Assembly: GCF_012933385.1 (NCBI RefSeq)
Contig: NZ_JABBPN010000022.1
Coordinates: 1 to 59,250, forward strand
Origin: Paenibacillus lemnae
GTDB lineage: Bacteria > Bacillota > Bacilli > Paenibacillales > Paenibacillaceae
Length of the DNA stretch: 59,250 nucleotides
Direction of reading: 5' to 3'
Shown here: piece by piece, positions 57,674 to 59,250 of the stretch
Layout of the letters: the number at the start of each line of letters is the position of its first letter
How positions within the stretch are numbered: position 1 is the first letter of the stretch
Program-made: the position numbers and the translations under genes
Notes under the pieces: generated by a model
Database searches by the model: none
Told to the model about the DNA's origin: nothing
Seen by the model: only the letters and a program-made list of their open reading frames with translations

Positions 57674-58291
57674 TTATGATGGATCAGGACCACGTACCTC
57701 TGATATGCACAACGAGTAGAGATGATGTCTAATCAACGCTTTAATCTTATCCGGTGGAAGAAGTTCTGGCCGCAAAATGGCGTGCATCGCCAGCCCGTCA
57801 ACAAGCGCGTAAAAACGCTCAGCCTCAAAGTCTGCATTCAGATCGGGCTTGGCCAGGCTCTGATCGATCAGTCCTTGTACAATGGAGGTAAATATCACGC
57901 GCATATGACGATCTACTTCTTTACGGAGGGACTCCAGGGAAAGGTCGGATAAAGACTTGACGACAAAAGCGAACCATACCTCCATTTCCAGTCTCGTCTC
58001 CTGATCCAGCGGCAGGATCTCGTGAACAAGCAGAGGGCCGTCATGCAGCACATCGCCAGAAAATTTGATATTTTGAATGCGCTGGGCCACTCTTTCCGAA
58101 ACCATATTCATGGAATAGGCATACAGATCAGACTGGGTGGCGAAGTAATGACGAAGGGAACCGACCGACAGACCTGCTTCATCCGCAATGTTTCGAACAG
58201 AGGCCTGCTCCATACCCTGCTTGAGAATGACTCTCCAGGCAGCTTCAGCGACTTTTTGTTTTTGGTGGTCATGATTTACGATTTTAGGCAT
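57674..58291 (-). CDS. TetR-family transcriptional regulator
   Basis: A 205-residue repressor-type protein, read from ATG 58291. The HTH is in QKVAEAAWRVILKQGMEQAS and VRNIADEAGLSVGSLRHYFA. The C-terminal ligand domain (DQETRLEMEVWFAFVVKSLS) resembles the BetI/TetR_C type. An ATG at 58312 would lie upstream of a TATACT box (58303-58298 on the minus strand). If that box is the -10, the mRNA would start at about the ATG 58291, leaderless, and no Shine-Dalgarno is visible. It is divergent from a membrane-protein gene, its probable target. Confidence 0.9.
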   Translation of the reverse strand: MPKIVNHDHQKQKVAEAAWRVILKQGMEQASVRNIADEAGLSVGSLRHYFATQSDLYAYSMNMVSERVAQRIQNIKFSGDVLHDGPLLVHEILPLDQETRLEMEVWFAFVVKSLSDLSLESLRKEVDRHMRVIFTSIVQGLIDQSLAKPDLNADFEAERFYALVDGLAMHAILRPELLPPDKIKALIRHHLYSLCISEVRGPDPS

Positions 58292-58311
58292 GATTCTAGT
58301 ATAGCACGGCA

Positions 58312-58340
58312 TTGTTTATTTAGTACATATGTGCTATATT
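58312..58340 (+). promoter_or_regulatory. Promoter of the membrane-protein gene with TetR-type operator
   Basis: TTGTTT (58312-58317), 17 bases, TATATT (58335-58340). The near-palindrome TAGTACATATGTGCTA (58321-58336) fills the spacer. TATAGCAC (58300-58307) and GTGCTATA (58331-58338) form a wider inverted repeat. Binding by the divergent TetR protein is inferred. Confidence 0.65.
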
Positions 58341-58396
58341 ATTTTGGTACAGTTGTTTTAAATAAAACAGACATAAGAAATGGGGAAAAGAGACGG

Positions 58397-58942
58397 ATGA
58401 TTGCGGCATTAATCATAGGCTGTGAGATTGCATTCTGGGTTTTCGTATTAGCGGGCCTGGTTGCACGATATCTTATTGGATGGAAAAAGACAGGGGCGGT
58501 GCTGCTGGCAAGTACGCCGGTCGTAGATGTGGTGTTGATTGCTGTTACCATTATTGATTTGAGAAATGGAGCAACAGCTGAGCTGGTACATGGATTGGCA
58601 GCTGTATATATAGGAGTTACAGTAGCCTTTGGTCACCGGATCATCAAATGGGCGGATGGACATTTTGCCTATAGGTTTGCTAAAGGTACGAAGCCAGCGG
58701 CAAAACCCAAGCATGGCAAAGCTCATGCCCGAATGGAGCGTGAAGGATGGTATCGCCATCTTCTGGCATGGGGGCTGGGATCCCTGCTCCTTCTATTCAT
58801 GATCTGGATTGTTGGGGACGCTGATCGAACACAGCAGCTGGCAGACATGGCTCTCTGGTGGGGAGCGGTTGTGGTTATCGATTTTGTCATCAGCTTCAGT
58901 TATACAATATGGCCCAAGAGATCTGGCCAACAGCAAGTTTGA
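58397..58942 (+). CDS. Multi-pass membrane protein of unknown function
   Basis: A 181-residue membrane protein with about five hydrophobic segments: ALIIGCEIAFWVFVLAGLVA, VLLASTPVVDVVLIAVTIID, ELVHGLAAVYIGVTVAFGH, LLAWGLGSLLLLFMIWIVGD and ALWWGAVVVIDFVISFSYTI. A basic cytoplasmic loop (YRFAKGTKPAAKPKHGKAHA) lies in the middle. It resembles my memory of B. subtilis YmcC, but I am not sure. Start ATG 58397 follows GGGGAAAAGAGACGG; the frame is open back to 58022, but antisense to the TetR gene. Regulation by the TetR neighbour is likely from the operator in its promoter. Confidence 0.8.
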   Translation: MIAALIIGCEIAFWVFVLAGLVARYLIGWKKTGAVLLASTPVVDVVLIAVTIIDLRNGATAELVHGLAAVYIGVTVAFGHRIIKWADGHFAYRFAKGTKPAAKPKHGKAHARMEREGWYRHLLAWGLGSLLLLFMIWIVGDADRTQQLADMALWWGAVVVIDFVISFSYTIWPKRSGQQQV

Positions 58943-58982
58943 TGATGGAATATTTTACATTTATATTAAGTCTAGAAAAAGG

Positions 58983-59012
58983 TTGCGTTATCCGGTCGGA
59001 ATATGATATATT
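58983..59012 (+). promoter_or_regulatory. Candidate rRNA promoter P1
   Basis: TTGCGT (58983-58988), 18 bases, TATATT (59007-59012), followed by an imperfect ATCCGG/CCGGAT stem spanning about 58989-59040. Confidence 0.5.
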
Positions 59013-59091
59013 TTATTTCCGGCCGCGAAATGCCGGATCATACGAGGGTTAGCGAGAGCACTTTTGAAGAAAAAACTTTCTGAAAAAAAGC

Positions 59092-59120
59092 TTGCAAAAC
59101 CAAAGCGAGTGTGATAAGAT
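59092..59120 (+). promoter_or_regulatory. rRNA operon promoter P2
   Basis: TTGCAA (59092-59097), 17 bases, TAAGAT (59115-59120), preceded by an A/T-rich block at 59062-59091 that looks like an UP element. Confidence 0.75.
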
Positions 59121-59250
59121 ATAAAAGTTGCTGAAGCGAGAGAATGCAAAGCGACACTGAATAAGTTGATCTTTGAAAACTGAACAACGAGTGAGTTAAA
59201 CCGATCTTGCTTTTAGTGAGATCAAACATGAGATAGCAATATCTCGTCAG
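59121..59250 (+). other. Leader of a 16S rRNA operon (rRNA gene itself lies beyond the window)
   Basis: TTGATCTTTGAAAACTGAAC at about 59167 is the box-A-like leader sequence found before 16S genes in Bacillales. GTGAGTTAAACC and a run of leader sequence follow to the window edge. The 16S start (AGAGTTTGATC) is not reached. The position after lysS matches an rrn operon in B. subtilis. Confidence 0.75.

Noticed and set aside
58022..58396. Upstream extension of the membrane-protein frame
   Set aside because: It runs antisense through the TetR gene and upstream of the identified promoter; the ATG at 58397 has the ribosome site.
1..59250. Insertion sequences, prophage or CRISPR arrays
   Set aside because: No transposase or phage genes, no terminal repeats with target duplications, and no regularly spaced repeats seen.

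Overview
This window is a stretch of a Gram-positive, endospore-forming Bacillota chromosome, most likely Paenibacillus or a close relative. The evidence is gene order and content that follow the classic Bacillus subtilis yaaO-tmk-...-lysS-rrn region next to the replication origin. It carries many sporulation genes (abrB, yabG, sspF, spoVG, fin, spoVT, yabP/yabQ, spoIIE) and moderately GC-rich coding sequence. Nearly all genes are on the + strand, consistent with transcription leading away from oriC. I see no transposon, prophage, CRISPR array or tRNA gene.

Layout. (1) 1-6.4 kb: tail of an Orn/Lys/Arg-type decarboxylase, then tmk, darA (c-di-AMP receptor), yaaR, holB, ricT, yabA, a TrmN6-like methyltransferase and rsmI. 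(2) 6.5-11.2 kb: abrB on the minus strand with a readable sigma-A promoter and Spo0A boxes; a divergent HD-domain hydrolase; tatD; then a c-di-AMP (ydaO/yuaA) riboswitch with its terminator, a 42-codon small ORF and yabE (a cell-wall lytic enzyme). (3) 11.3-20.9 kb: rnmV-rsmA, yabG, veg, sspF, ispE, purR, spoVG, glmU, prs, a small minus-strand gene, pth and fin. (4) 21-32.5 kb: mfd, a PrsA-like lipoprotein, spoVT, yabM, mazG, HU, rqcP, yabP-yabQ-divIC and an S1-domain protein. (5) 32.8-41.4 kb: spoIIE, yabS-yabT, tilS, hpt and ftsH. (6) 41.6-57.6 kb: nadA-nadB-nadC-coaX, hslO, a PPIase, cysK, the folate operon pabB-pabA-pabC-folP-folB-folK-yazB-dusB, greA and lysS. (7) 57.7-59.25 kb: a TetR regulator divergent from a membrane protein, then tandem rRNA-type promoters and a leader ending just before an expected 16S gene.

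How the genes work together: the region combines housekeeping (dTMP, PRPP, UDP-GlcNAc, isoprenoid, NAD, CoA, Cys and folate synthesis; ribosome and tRNA maturation; replication control; proteolysis) with the sporulation switch. Promoters for several sigma factors can be read directly: sigma-A, sigma-H at spoVG, sigma-G at sspF, a possible sigma-K at yabG, and a 21-bp-spacer Spo0A-type promoter at spoIIE. Compared with the B. subtilis order as I remember it, yazA, metS, yabJ, ctc and the trn genes are missing here. An HD hydrolase, a minus-strand mini-gene, a PrsA-like foldase, HU, nadABC, greA and a TetR/membrane-protein pair are present instead. The parts I find least explained are the small ORF between the c-di-AMP riboswitch and yabE, the 0A-like boxes outside abrB, the conserved-looking minus-strand mini-gene, and the palindromic operator of the TetR pair.
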